Positions 34,654 through 46,054 are shown, numbered from the stretch's first letter. The stretch: DNA of 64,000 nt from Mesorhizobium jarvisii (GCF_003601985.1 NZ_QZXA01000005.1:124001-188000); one strand, 5' to 3'. Notes: generated by a model from the letters alone, not told the origin. Translations and numbers: made by a program.

Positions 34654-35109
34654 ATGCCGAAAGACACCCTGCCCGGGCTGACAGCCTGCAACTACGCCAT
34701 GCTGCGGCGAGCAACGCGCAAGCTCGGCCAGTTCTATGATGACGTGCAGGCCCCATCCGGCCTCAAGGCCACGCAGCAGGGCCTGCTCTACCAGATCCAT
34801 ATCGGCGACGAACCGGCCATGGGCGCCATTGCCGCTGCCCTGGTCATGGACCTTTCGGCGCTCGGCCACACGCTGAAGCCGCTGATCCGCGACGGTTTTG
34901 TCGAGACCTTCGCCGATCCGGACGACCGCCGCATCAAGCGGGTGCGGCTGACCCAGCAAGGGCGGACCAAGCTCGATGAGGCGATGAAGCTGTGGCAGAC
35001 CGCCCAGCAGCGCTTCGAGGATGTGGTGGGCAAGGAAAAGGCGGAACGCCTGCGCGCGGTGCTGGATGACATCAGCGCGCTGGATTTTGATTTGCCGCCG
35101 GCTACCTAA
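34654..35109 (+). CDS. MarR-family transcriptional regulator
   Basis: 151 residues from the ATG at 34654 with GAGGAA upstream; a start at 34579 would overlap the operator region and is rejected. Winged helix: LKATQQGLLYQIHIGDEPAMGAIAAALVMDLSALGHTLKPLIRDGFV, then the wing DPDDRRIKRVRLTQQG, as in MarR. C-terminal helices form the dimer. It probably represses itself and the divergent SDR gene. Inducer unknown. Confidence 0.88.
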   Translation: MPKDTLPGLTACNYAMLRRATRKLGQFYDDVQAPSGLKATQQGLLYQIHIGDEPAMGAIAAALVMDLSALGHTLKPLIRDGFVETFADPDDRRIKRVRLTQQGRTKLDEAMKLWQTAQQRFEDVVGKEKAERLRAVLDDISALDFDLPPAT

Positions 35110-35110
35110 G

Positions 35111-35175
35111 CAATTCCAGGAAAAGTGTGAAACGGTTTTCCCGGGAAAGCGCGTAGCGCTTTCCCTTGGGAATTG
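35111..35175. repeat. Nested palindromic intergenic repeat
   Basis: Outer arms CAATTCC/GGAATTG (35111-35117, 35169-35175), a middle GGAAAA/TTTTCC pair, and an inner perfect 10-bp hairpin GGGAAAGCGC/GCGCTTTCCC (35143-35152, 35156-35165). It lies between the convergent MarR and MFS genes. The sequence type is common between genes in rhizobia. It may also serve as a bidirectional transcript end. Confidence 0.65.
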
Positions 35176-35213
35176 CGTCAAAATGGATTGGCCGCCGACG
35201 GCTTTCGAAGAGA

Positions 35214-36392
35214 CTATTCGGCCGGCATCGCGACCGGCCGTGCCGCCCAGCGGCCGGCCAGCACGATACCCAGCCCGAAGATCGGGAAGGCCGCGGCAAC
35301 CAGGCCGAGATCGACCGGCGAGCCGTAGCGCAGCACGCCACCGCCCACCACCGCGCCCAGCGCCACGCCGAGATAGAGCGCCGAACCGTTGAGCGACAGC
35401 ACGATCGGCGCGGCATCGGGCGCCAGCTTGATGATGCGGCTGGCCTGCGCCGGCGGGAACGCCCAACCGACGATGCCCCACGGCACCATCATCGCCATCA
35501 GCGCTGGACCGGCAATATGCTGCGGCAGGAAGGCCGGCACGACCGACAGCATCACCAGCATGGCGGCGCTCAGCGTCAGCGACCAGCCGACGGTGCGGGT
35601 GGCGCCGAAGCGGTCGGCCGCCTGGCCGCCGGCAATGTTGCCGATGACGGCGCCGACGCCGAAGGCGAGCAGCATGCCGGGCAGCGCGATCTGGCTGAGC
35701 CCGGCGCCCTCGATGGCGAGCGGCGCGACATAGGCAAAGACGGTGAACGCGCCGGTCAGCGCCAGCAATGTCGTCACCAGGATCGGCATCACGCCGGGCC
35801 GCATGGCGGCCGCCAGCCGGCGCTTCAGCGGCAGCCTTGTGCCGACGATGCCGCGCGGCAGCCGGTACCACAGGATGGCGCCGGCGAGCGCGCCGAGCCC
35901 GGCAATGGCATAGAAGGTGCCGCGCCAGCCGGCGATCGTCGCGACCAGCGCGCCGAGCGGCGCCCCGACGGCGACGGCCACCGTGGTGCCGCCGACGACG
36001 ACGGCGATGGCGCGTGCCCGGTGATGGTCATCGACCAGCGCCACCGCAGTGCCCTGCGCGGTCGCGGCGAACAGCCCCGACGACAGCGCCATGATGATGC
36101 GCGCGATCAGAAGCACTTCGAAGGAGGAACTCAGGGCGGCGGCGATGTTGCCGATGACGAAGAACACCAGCGTCCACAGGATGACGCGGCGGCGGTCCCA
36201 TTCACCGGTCAGCGTCGCCAGGATCGGCGTGCCGATGGCGTAGGCGAGCGCGAAGGCGGTGATCAGCGTGCCGGCGAGTGGAATGGAAATGCCGGCATCC
36301 CTGGCGATGTCGGGCAGAAGGCTGGAGATGACGAAGCCTTCGGTCGAGATCGCAAACGATCCGAGCGCAAGCCAAAAGATCCGCTTGTCCAT
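35214..36392 (-). CDS. MFS transporter, DHA1 family
   Basis: 392 residues from the ATG at 36390-36392, with AAGGAC upstream; about 40 upstream codons in frame contain the operator and are excluded. FWLALGSFAISTEGFVISSLLPDIARDAGISIPLAGTLITAFAL is the DHA1/AraJ-like start; TLTGEWDRRRVILW is the loop 2-3 motif. Twelve helices. Probably a proton-driven efflux pump of unknown substrate. The ArsR-type gene 200 bases upstream on the other strand is the likely repressor, given the dyad near the promoter. Confidence 0.86.
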   Translation of the reverse strand: MDKRIFWLALGSFAISTEGFVISSLLPDIARDAGISIPLAGTLITAFALAYAIGTPILATLTGEWDRRRVILWTLVFFVIGNIAAALSSSFEVLLIARIIMALSSGLFAATAQGTAVALVDDHHRARAIAVVVGGTTVAVAVGAPLGALVATIAGWRGTFYAIAGLGALAGAILWYRLPRGIVGTRLPLKRRLAAAMRPGVMPILVTTLLALTGAFTVFAYVAPLAIEGAGLSQIALPGMLLAFGVGAVIGNIAGGQAADRFGATRTVGWSLTLSAAMLVMLSVVPAFLPQHIAGPALMAMMVPWGIVGWAFPPAQASRIIKLAPDAAPIVLSLNGSALYLGVALGAVVGGGVLRYGSPVDLGLVAAAFPIFGLGIVLAGRWAARPVAMPAE

Positions 36393-36406
36393 GGCATGTG
36401 TCCTTA

Positions 36407-36424
36407 GTTCAAAAGTTATTGAAC
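36407..36424. promoter_or_regulatory. Dyad upstream of the MFS gene, candidate ArsR-type operator
   Basis: GTTCAA and TTGAAC (36407-36412 and 36419-36424) are perfect arms around AAGTTA, 15 bases upstream of the MFS start codon. The arm length and spacing fit a winged-helix repressor such as the neighbouring ArsR-type protein. Confidence 0.55.
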
Positions 36425-36598
36425 AATTGGACATAGCAGGGCATGATGTCAATGAAGCCAGGGCAAAATAGCTGAACCATCCTGACAGCCCTGTGTCAGC
36501 ACGGTCGTTCGGCACGGATCGAAATGGAGAAACAGTGTGTACGGGCCAGCGAGGACGGATGCGTTGAAATCGGCCCGAACTGCGCTTAGGTTCCAGCC

Positions 36599-36955
36599 AT
36601 GACGCTACCTCATCCCAATACGGACCAGATCAGCCTGCCGATCGTGCTTGGCGTGCTCGGCGATCCGACGCGGCTCGCCATCGTGCGCTATCTCGCCAGC
36701 AAGGAAGGCGCGGCGCTGAACTGCAGCCAGTTCCTCGATCTCGGCTCCAAGACCAATCTCAGCTACCACCTCGCCAAGTTGCGCGAGGCCGGCGTCACCC
36801 GCGCCGAAGTGGTCGGCACCAACCGCATGATCACGCTGCGCCGCGCCGACCTCGACGCCCGCTTCCCCGGCCTGCTCGACAGCGTCATCGCCGCCGCCGT
36901 CGACGACCCCGCTCTGCCGGCGGTCGGCGGCCACGATATTGAGGTGCCGGCCTAG
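36599..36955 (+). CDS. ArsR-type winged-helix regulator
   Basis: 118 residues. Winged-helix domain: LPIVLGVLGDPTRLAIVRYLAS is the ArsR helix-1/2 pattern, and KTNLSYHLAKLREAGVTRAEVVGTNRMITLRRADLDARFPGLL is the recognition helix and wing. The classical metal-binding ELCVC box is not present, so it probably senses something other than metals or interacts with a small molecule. Divergent from the DHA1 exporter gene. The inducer is unknown. Confidence 0.86.
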   Translation: MTLPHPNTDQISLPIVLGVLGDPTRLAIVRYLASKEGAALNCSQFLDLGSKTNLSYHLAKLREAGVTRAEVVGTNRMITLRRADLDARFPGLLDSVIAAAVDDPALPAVGGHDIEVPA

Positions 36956-36988
36956 ATCTGCAGGTTCCAAGCTAAAGCTCTGTCGCCG

Positions 36989-37459
36989 CTAGCGCTGCCA
37001 GAAACCGATATGCGGCGCGAGAAGTTCCTCCTCCATCTCCGGGATGGGGCCGTGGACCTCGACCGGCTTCTGCCCGGAGCCGAGGACCGTGCGTGACGAG
37101 AGGTTCATCGTCGGATTCTCGGCGTGGTCGCCAGTCAGCGCGAGAAGCTTGGTCTCTTCGAAGCCGTAGACCAGCCGGCCGATATTTGCCCAGTAGAGCG
37201 TTCCGGTGCACATCGCGCAGGGCTCGCCAGTTGTGACCAACGTGCAGGACCAGAGGAAATCCGGCGGATAGGCGTCCGCGGCACGCCGGCTGAGCTCGGT
37301 TTCGGCGTGGCGCACGGTGTTGATGTTGCCTTGCCGCATCAGGATGCGATCATCGGGGCCGACGAGCACACAGCCGAAAGGATGGTGCCCGTGCGCGGCG
37401 GCCTCGCGCGCCACGTCATTGGCGGCGCGGAGGTGAGCGAACATCTGGTCACGGGTCAT
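36989..37459 (-). CDS. Nucleoside/cytosine-type deaminase
   Basis: 156 residues from the ATG at 37457-37459. Zinc-dependent deaminase fold: HAETE carries the zinc His and the catalytic Glu, and TGEPCAMCTGTLYWANIGRLVYG the two zinc cysteines and the following helix. This is the guanine/cytosine/tRNA-adenosine deaminase superfamily. The HPFGCVLVGPDDRIL start and C-terminal PHIGFW resemble nucleoside deaminases of the guanine deaminase-like type rather than TadA. Open frame continues far upstream but without homology. Confidence 0.83.
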   Translation of the reverse strand: MTRDQMFAHLRAANDVAREAAAHGHHPFGCVLVGPDDRILMRQGNINTVRHAETELSRRAADAYPPDFLWSCTLVTTGEPCAMCTGTLYWANIGRLVYGFEETKLLALTGDHAENPTMNLSSRTVLGSGQKPVEVHGPIPEMEEELLAPHIGFWQR

Positions 37460-37588
37460 CGCCTGTGCCTTCCGAAGCTGTCTACGTAGATAGATGAACT
37501 GGGACGGCGTGGACGGTAGCAGATGGAGTGCTACCGCGATAGCCGTGGGCGGGCCGCGCAGTGCCCCGCTTGCCCCGAACTCAACGAC

Positions 37589-37648
37589 TGATGACGAAAG
37601 CGGGGACTTGATAACAAAGGCGGCGGGTTGATAACGAAGACGGGCCGG
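37589..37648. repeat. Three tandem 20-bp repeats between divergent genes
   Basis: Copies at 37589-37608, 37609-37628 and 37629-37648, each beginning TGATRACRAAG and ending in a G-rich block. They lie 36 bases before the phosphoesterase start and 130 bases from the deaminase start. Identity between copies is roughly 70-80%. Could be tandem regulator sites or a slippage repeat. Confidence 0.6.
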
Positions 37649-37683
37649 AGTCCCGATGGGGCCGCACCATGGGAGCACGCCGC

Positions 37684-38442
37684 ATGCGCATAGCCGTCCT
37701 CGCCGATATCCACGGCAACGTCCTGGCACTCGACGCCGTGCTCGAGGATCTGCGTGAGCGCGGCGGCGCTGAGCTCACCATCAATCTCGGCGACAGCGTT
37801 TCAGGCCCGCTCTGGCCGCGCGAGACTTTTGAGCGCCTGGAAGCGCTGAACCTGCCGACGGTGCGCGGCAACCATGACCGCCGCGTCGCCATCGATCCGG
37901 CTGACGAGACCATGTGGGCGTCCGACGTCTATGCGCAGGAGCGCCTGACGCAGGCGCAGCGCCAGGTGCTGTCCGCCCAGCCGCTGACGCTGGAGATCGC
38001 GCCCGGCATCGTCGCCTTCCATGCCCGACCCGACCATGACGAGAAATACCTGCTCGACGCGATCGTCGATGGCCAGCTGGTGCGCGCGCCGCTGGCGGCG
38101 ATCAGGCGCCGGCTGAAGGCGCTCGATCCAGCCTGCCGCATCGCGCTGTGCGGCCACAGCCACCGCCCGGAACTGATCCGCATCCCCGACGGTCCCGTCA
38201 TCTTCAATCCGGGCAGCATCGGTTGCCCCGCCTATGACGATTCCTCCCCGCCGGCACATGTTTCCGAACAGGGTTCGCCGCATGCGCGCTACGGCATCGT
38301 TACCTTGGGCGGCGAAGGCCGGCCCGATCGTTTCGAGACGATCGCCGTCGACTACGACCACGAGGCGGCTGCGCGCCAGGCCGAACAGGCGGGAAGGCCG
38401 GAATGGGCTCACGGGCTCAGGACCGGCTTCATGCCGGGCTGA
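37684..38442 (+). CDS. Metallophosphoesterase (YfcE/MJ0936-like)
   Basis: 252 residues from the ATG at 37684, with GGGAG eight bases upstream; an ATG at 37669 in the same frame is an alternative. Calcineurin-like phosphoesterase motifs: LADIHGNVLALDAVL (D-x-H), INLGDSVSGP (GD), VRGNHDRRV (GNHD), LCGHSHRPEL (GHSH) and FNPGSIG. All metal ligands are intact, so it should be an active phosphodiesterase or phosphatase; the natural substrate is unknown. The stop codon lies in the first unit of a 22-bp tandem repeat. Confidence 0.88.
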   Translation: MRIAVLADIHGNVLALDAVLEDLRERGGAELTINLGDSVSGPLWPRETFERLEALNLPTVRGNHDRRVAIDPADETMWASDVYAQERLTQAQRQVLSAQPLTLEIAPGIVAFHARPDHDEKYLLDAIVDGQLVRAPLAAIRRRLKALDPACRIALCGHSHRPELIRIPDGPVIFNPGSIGCPAYDDSSPPAHVSEQGSPHARYGIVTLGGEGRPDRFETIAVDYDHEAAARQAEQAGRPEWAHGLRTGFMPG

Positions 38443-38493
38443 AGCTTGCTTCATGCCGGGCTGAAGCTTGCTTCATGCCGGGCTGAGCGAAGC
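38428..38493 (+). repeat. 22-bp tandem repeat spanning a stop codon
   Basis: Two identical 22-bp units at 38428-38449 and 38450-38471, and a third diverging unit from 38472. Each unit contains the codons for FMPG followed by TGA in the phosphoesterase frame, so the gene ends in the first copy. The unit also contains a short dyad TGAAGCTTGCTTCA at its edges. Confidence 0.8.
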
Positions 38494-38667
38494 TCGTGCC
38501 CCAGCGGAATGCCTTGCATGCAGCTCCCCGGCTGAGGGCCGGCTGAAACGCCTTCGCGGCCACACTCAAGGCGTAGACATCTCGCTTGTAGACACGGCGG
38601 CGCAGCGTCGCTTATAAAACCGGCTTCGCGTGCGGCAGCGTTTTGGGTTCGGGCGGTGCCTTTGGGA

Positions 38668-39657
38668 ATGCAATTGATCGCCGACAGCCAAGTGACGAGG
38701 CGCCGAATTACGCTGCGGACAACGCTCTTGGCGCTGATGGCCGCTCCGTCGCTGCTGACGGCGCTTGTTGCCGTTGTCCCGGCCCATGCCGAAGAGACGC
38801 CCTTCATCTCCGTCGTCACCGGTCTCGCGCCTGACGACCTGCTCAATATCCGCGCCAAGCCATCGGCGACCGGCAAGACCGAGGCGCGTCTGGCCGCCGG
38901 CGCCAGCGTCAGGAACCTCGGCTGCAACGACATTGACGGACACCCCTGGTGCAAGGTCGAGTCTGACAATCCCAAAGCCAGCGGCTGGGCCCCGGCGCGC
39001 TACCTCGTTCCCTTCAACCCGGCGACGGTGCCCCTCGACCAGGCGGCGGACGCAGGCGCGGCGCCCGATGCGGCAACGCCGCCGCCGGCGGCACAGCCCG
39101 ACCTGACGGCGCGGCTCGGCGGCGCGGCCCATCCCGTCACGCCGGAAGCCCCGGTCAAGTCAACCGCCGAAATCGCCATGCAGGACGCTTACGGCCTGGC
39201 GCTGGCGGCGAACGAAACCCCGTCGACCGGAGAAATCCCCGCCCTCGCCCAGGATGCGGCTGCCGATAGCGGCTCGGCGGCGGGATCGGTTCCCGTTCCC
39301 ACGCCGCGCCCTCAAGCCGCCGCGTCCGCCGTCGGCACGCAGACCTTTGCGGAAGTGCCGCCGCAGCCGACCTTCATTGCCACGGGCGGTGGCGTCGAGA
39401 TCCCCTGCGCCCGCTATGTCGGCCAGCCGATGCAGCGTTGCGCGGCTGCCATCGTGCACAAGGGCGCCGACAAGGCCGAAATCACCGTGACCTGGCCCGA
39501 TGGCGGCACGCGCCTCATCTCCTTCTATGCCGGCCTGCCGGCCGGCTCGGACACCAACGGCGATTTCCGCTTCACCCGCGAGGGCAGCCTGAGCATGATC
39601 CGCATCGGCGTCTCCGAGCGCTTCGAGATCACCGACACGGTGGCGTTTGGACGTTAG
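38668..39657 (+). CDS. Secreted protein with bacterial SH3 domain
   Basis: 329 residues from the ATG at 38668. Signal peptide: TLLALMAAPSLLTALVAVVPAHA. A bacterial SH3-type domain follows (FISVVTGLAPDDLLNIRAKPSATGKTEARLAAGASVRNLGC, HPWCKVE, GWAPARYLVP), typically cell-wall binding. A proline/alanine-rich disordered linker of about 130 residues leads to a C-terminal domain with IPCARYVGQPMQRCAAAIV and DGGTRLISFYAG, seen in other rhizobial exported proteins and of unknown function. Periplasmic. No operon partner. Confidence 0.78.
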   Translation: MQLIADSQVTRRRITLRTTLLALMAAPSLLTALVAVVPAHAEETPFISVVTGLAPDDLLNIRAKPSATGKTEARLAAGASVRNLGCNDIDGHPWCKVESDNPKASGWAPARYLVPFNPATVPLDQAADAGAAPDAATPPPAAQPDLTARLGGAAHPVTPEAPVKSTAEIAMQDAYGLALAANETPSTGEIPALAQDAAADSGSAAGSVPVPTPRPQAAASAVGTQTFAEVPPQPTFIATGGGVEIPCARYVGQPMQRCAAAIVHKGADKAEITVTWPDGGTRLISFYAGLPAGSDTNGDFRFTREGSLSMIRIGVSERFEITDTVAFGR

Positions 39658-39663
39658 GGATTT

Positions 39664-39775
39664 GGCAGTAGGGAATAGGCAGCAGGGGCGTACGTCGAAG
39701 GCGCTTGAAAAGCCCTACTGCCTACTGCCCAATCCCTACTGCCTATTTCCTACTCCCCAATCCCGCATTTTCGGG
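39664..39775. repeat. Intergenic repeat cluster built on CCTACTGCC-type units
   Basis: GGCAGTAGGGAATAGGCAG on the left is matched in inverted orientation by several CTACTGCC and CTACTGCCTATT units between 39714 and 39755. It is non-coding, lies between the SH3-domain gene and carB, and resembles short palindromic repeats found between rhizobial genes. Confidence 0.6.
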
Positions 39776-39834
39776 GTTACATCCGCCAAAACTCTTCCCT
39801 ATAAGGCCCACCTAGCCTGATACCAGAATCGCGA

Positions 39835-39873
39835 GCACAACCGGCCGGGTCTTCCCGTCCCGGTTTTTTGTGC
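39835..39873 (+). terminator. Terminator-like hairpin just upstream of carB
   Basis: GCACAA-CCGG at 39835-39844 pairs with CCGG-TTTTTT-GTGC ending at 39873, with CCGGG-TCTT-CCCG pairing possible inside. A run of six T follows the inner stem. It ends 27 bases before the carB ATG. It may terminate the SH3-domain gene or act in the carB leader; no leader peptide or alternative antiterminator was seen. Confidence 0.6.
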
Positions 39874-39900
39874 AAGCCGCCCGCCGAACGGACCTATGAC

Positions 39901-43404
<3,504 letters not shown>

Positions 43405-43511
43405 GGAGTTCCTGACTCCTCTTCCGCGATGCCTCCGCCATAGCGAAGCCGCTTTGCGAGGAAGACCGAGAGCATCCTCACCCAAGTAACAGCAGACTTG
43501 GACAAAACTAC

Positions 43512-45128
43512 TTAGAAGTATTCGTCCCACCTACTGGTAATCCATCTAATCTTCCACAATTGCGCCGCAGCTTTCTTACGCTCAGATCGCGTAAACTTTA
43601 CGTTTCGGTTTTCATCATAAAAATAAACAGATTTCTCAAGAAGCCTCCCAAAATTAGCGTCATTCTTCACATAATCTTTAGATACATTTGGAAGCCACCC
43701 CTTCTGCGCAATCTCGTAGGCGAAGAGCCACATACCTGAGCGTAACCCCTCAGCATCGGCAAAGGATTGCCAATATTTTAGATTTAATCCTTTCGGCAGA
43801 AGTCCCAAATTTTGCAAATCAATGACAATCAGCGCACACACGGGACTCGTCATATTTAGAACTGGTATCACTTCCTTGCCGCTCAGAGAAATCTTAAGAG
43901 CTTTGCACATAAATAAAGCCCAACTGACCTCGTAGTCAAAACCAAGAGGAGAATATTGTTTAATTATATCGATAACTAAAGATTTTGCCTTAGTCATATC
44001 AACGCCATGACCCCTAAGAGCCATATCATGATTTCTCTCGATAAGTATCTGAGCCACAGCCGCGAGGGAGTTAGAATTATATCGGGCGCAGCGATAAAGA
44101 TAATTCTCATACTGCGCCCACTCGTCATCTTCTAAGGAAAATGACCGAGAACGCTTCACCGCATAAGTGAGGACGTTGTCCCTTTCATGATCCGAGGAAA
44201 GATAGAAAGCATTTTTGAAATAATCCTCTAGCGCCTCCAGTTTTCGCTTTGTTCCATGCGATATTCGATAATTTCTCAAAATTGACACCCACTCCGGGTG
44301 AAAACGTTCTCCTTTTCCAATCACCTTTGTCTTATCGATATTTATCTCTAGTCCAAATTCCGAAAAAGCCGAGGCAACATGGGAAACAAACTGCTCAGGA
44401 TTGTCTGCAGTTCCAAGCCCGACGACGATATCGTCGACGTAACGAACTGCCTTAGACGAGAAAGATTTGATTTTCTCGGAGATACATTTCTCAATCGCGA
44501 CGCAAATAATTTCAGAAAGGATTCGAGAGGTATCCGGGCCGATTGGCAGTCCAATGGAATGATTTTCTTGGCAATACCTCACCAACTTGTCTAGGCGATC
44601 ACCCAAGCTTCCTTTGTAAGATTTGTGAAGATTCGTCTTAACGAACTTCTTTGTATAGAGAGCCCATCCTAGCGAATGGGTATAAACCGTAGGATAGAAT
44701 CTGGAGATATCGACCCTGACGCACTTGTCGTGCAACGCTTGAAGTCCCGATATCTCTGCCTCCACGTGATCAAAATCTATCCCAAATAATGCACGAGGCC
44801 CAGAAATATCGAAAATAGGTCTAAACTCCGACGTGACCGACTGCCGAAGGAATTGCCGAATTTCGATCCAATGATCGCCCAGCTCTCTCGCCAAGAAGAA
44901 ATAATTTATGGGATTTGGTATGCCGAGAGTTCGGCGAGCCGAATTGTGACGGGGGATCGAATATCGAGCATATGCGGAATGTTGTACATTCGGGTCGAGA
45001 TTTTTTTTGAAATAAGATCGAAATTTCGCAAATTCTGAACTTACAAATGGCGGCGGTAGCTCCTCGGGTAGATACCCAGCCTCTAGGAGACGCTTTAGAC
45101 GAATGTCTTTGTTCGGCAGCTTGGCCAT
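43512..45128 (-). CDS. Reverse transcriptase of the defence-associated (Abi/UG-like) type
   Basis: 538 residues from the ATG at 45126-45128; a TTG three codons earlier is possible. The RT core spans about 55-285: ARYSIPRHNSARRTLGIPNP, VRVDISRFYPTVYTHSLGW with catalytic Asp140, GLPIGPDTSRILSEII, YVDD at 230-233 with the two catalytic Asp, and LEINIDKTKVIGKG. All metal-binding aspartates are intact. The last ~250 residues have no recognised domain and look helical. There is no maturase X or HNH region, and the retron-type VTG is absent, so it does not look like an intron or retron enzyme. By analogy with unclassified-group and Abi RTs it may defend against phage. The gene is the second of a probable operon, 47 bases after the HsdR-N gene. 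Exact UG class not determined. Confidence 0.85.
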   Translation of the reverse strand: MAKLPNKDIRLKRLLEAGYLPEELPPPFVSSEFAKFRSYFKKNLDPNVQHSAYARYSIPRHNSARRTLGIPNPINYFFLARELGDHWIEIRQFLRQSVTSEFRPIFDISGPRALFGIDFDHVEAEISGLQALHDKCVRVDISRFYPTVYTHSLGWALYTKKFVKTNLHKSYKGSLGDRLDKLVRYCQENHSIGLPIGPDTSRILSEIICVAIEKCISEKIKSFSSKAVRYVDDIVVGLGTADNPEQFVSHVASAFSEFGLEINIDKTKVIGKGERFHPEWVSILRNYRISHGTKRKLEALEDYFKNAFYLSSDHERDNVLTYAVKRSRSFSLEDDEWAQYENYLYRCARYNSNSLAAVAQILIERNHDMALRGHGVDMTKAKSLVIDIIKQYSPLGFDYEVSWALFMCKALKISLSGKEVIPVLNMTSPVCALIVIDLQNLGLLPKGLNLKYWQSFADAEGLRSGMWLFAYEIAQKGWLPNVSKDYVKNDANFGRLLEKSVYFYDENRNVKFTRSERKKAAAQLWKIRWITSRWDEYF

Positions 45129-45134
45129 ACGAAC

Positions 45135-45171
45135 CAATCCTAGGGTCGACAGCTATTGATCCCTTGGATTG
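45135..45171 (-). promoter_or_regulatory. Structured spacer at the RT ribosome-binding site
   Basis: An 11-bp inverted repeat with one mismatch, CAATCCTAGGG/CCCTTGGATTG (45135-45145, 45161-45171), with a 15-base loop. It fills the gap between the HsdR-N stop and the RT start and contains the AGGA before the RT ATG. In RNA it could hide or expose the ribosome site, or be a short structured element used by the RT. Confidence 0.5.
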
Positions 45172-45175
45172 AGGA

Positions 45176-45964
45176 CTAGCTCGTAGCCTCAGCGATAACT
45201 ACTTTAGCGGCCTTGCTCTTGGCCCTGTCCAACTTGTTCATGGCCTTTCGCATTCTGGCTACCGCCTCCTTCGCCTTGTCGCCTTCGATCGTATCCCGCT
45301 TGATTACTTCATTTTCAATCAACTGAGACAGGTTCTCGTTGCCGACCTTGATATCGGGAAACAGCTTCCGGATCTCGCGACGCACCACCGAAATTACAGC
45401 TTCGGACCTGATGATCGCCGAAACCGTAAACTTGTTGAACAACTGGGCCTGCTGATGAAAGGCATCCATCGCATCGGTTGTCAGCCCCTCCTTGGCGTAT
45501 AGGAAAAGGCACTGCAGATGATCCTCTTTTTTGGGATTCATATCAGCGAGGACGATGCGGCAAACTTCTTCGTGGCTGATCTGATTTGCCACATAGATAC
45601 GGACCAGTCTCCATTCGACTGCATTCGTCAGGATGACCCAGTGAATGCCTTGGTGAGCCCCGTAGTCGATAACTTGCCTCAGGTGATTATCAGCCAGGCT
45701 GCTGCCTGCTGATTTCACTTCGACAAGCAATCGCAGTTTTCCCGCGATCTTGATCGCGAGATCACAGTATGTCGCCTTGATCTGATGTTCCGACGTTAGT
45801 TCGTCATATTTATCGTAACCGAAAACGTCGGCCAAGATATCCTTGACCAACGTAACCGTGTCGGCCTCCGCGACATCGGATTTTTGCTGCGCCAGCGTGA
45901 TCCGCTGATACTTCTTGAGACTCGACGCAACTCGCTCGATAAATTTCTTCGGTAATTTGTTCAA
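45176..45964 (-). CDS. HsdR-N-type PD-(D/E)XK nuclease-like protein
   Basis: 262 residues starting at TTG 45962-45964, with GGGAGGGCGAG just upstream. Residues 30-130 match the N-terminal nuclease domain of type I restriction HsdR subunits (HSDR_N-like): TYCDLAIKIAGKLRLLVEVKSAG holds Asp68 and the Glu82-x-Lys84 pair, and LRQVIDYGAHQGIHWVILTNAVEWRLV gives Gln97 and the LTN-W pattern. So the metal site looks complete. The second half is helical and charged (RREIRKLFPDIKVG, AKEAVARMRKAMNKLDRAKSKAAK). No helicase or methylase partner is nearby, so it is not a type I system. Precedes the RT gene on the same strand; joint function is inferred. Confidence 0.75.
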   Translation of the reverse strand: MNKLPKKFIERVASSLKKYQRITLAQQKSDVAEADTVTLVKDILADVFGYDKYDELTSEHQIKATYCDLAIKIAGKLRLLVEVKSAGSSLADNHLRQVIDYGAHQGIHWVILTNAVEWRLVRIYVANQISHEEVCRIVLADMNPKKEDHLQCLFLYAKEGLTTDAMDAFHQQAQLFNKFTVSAIIRSEAVISVVRREIRKLFPDIKVGNENLSQLIENEVIKRDTIEGDKAKEAVARMRKAMNKLDRAKSKAAKVVIAEATS

Positions 45965-46054
45965 TGACTCGCCCTCCCTATCCCGGAGAGAGTTGAGACG
46001 AGTTTACTTGAAAGACAAGCAAAAACTTATGTTAGGACGCACCGGCCCTACGCA

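Noticed and set aside
39835..39900. carB attenuator with leader peptide
   Set aside because: The hairpin is convincing but no short leader frame with arginine or pyrimidine-related codons and no alternative fold could be seen.
43512..45128. RT as part of a group II intron, retron or diversity-generating retroelement
   Set aside because: No maturase X or HNH region and no intron RNA ends around it; no VTG motif or msr/msd-like inverted pair upstream; no SQ motif, template repeat or variable repeat.
45176..45964. HsdR-N gene as remnant of a type I restriction system
   Set aside because: No helicase domain follows the nuclease part, the protein ends with its own helical tail and normal stop, and no hsdM or hsdS sequence is nearby.
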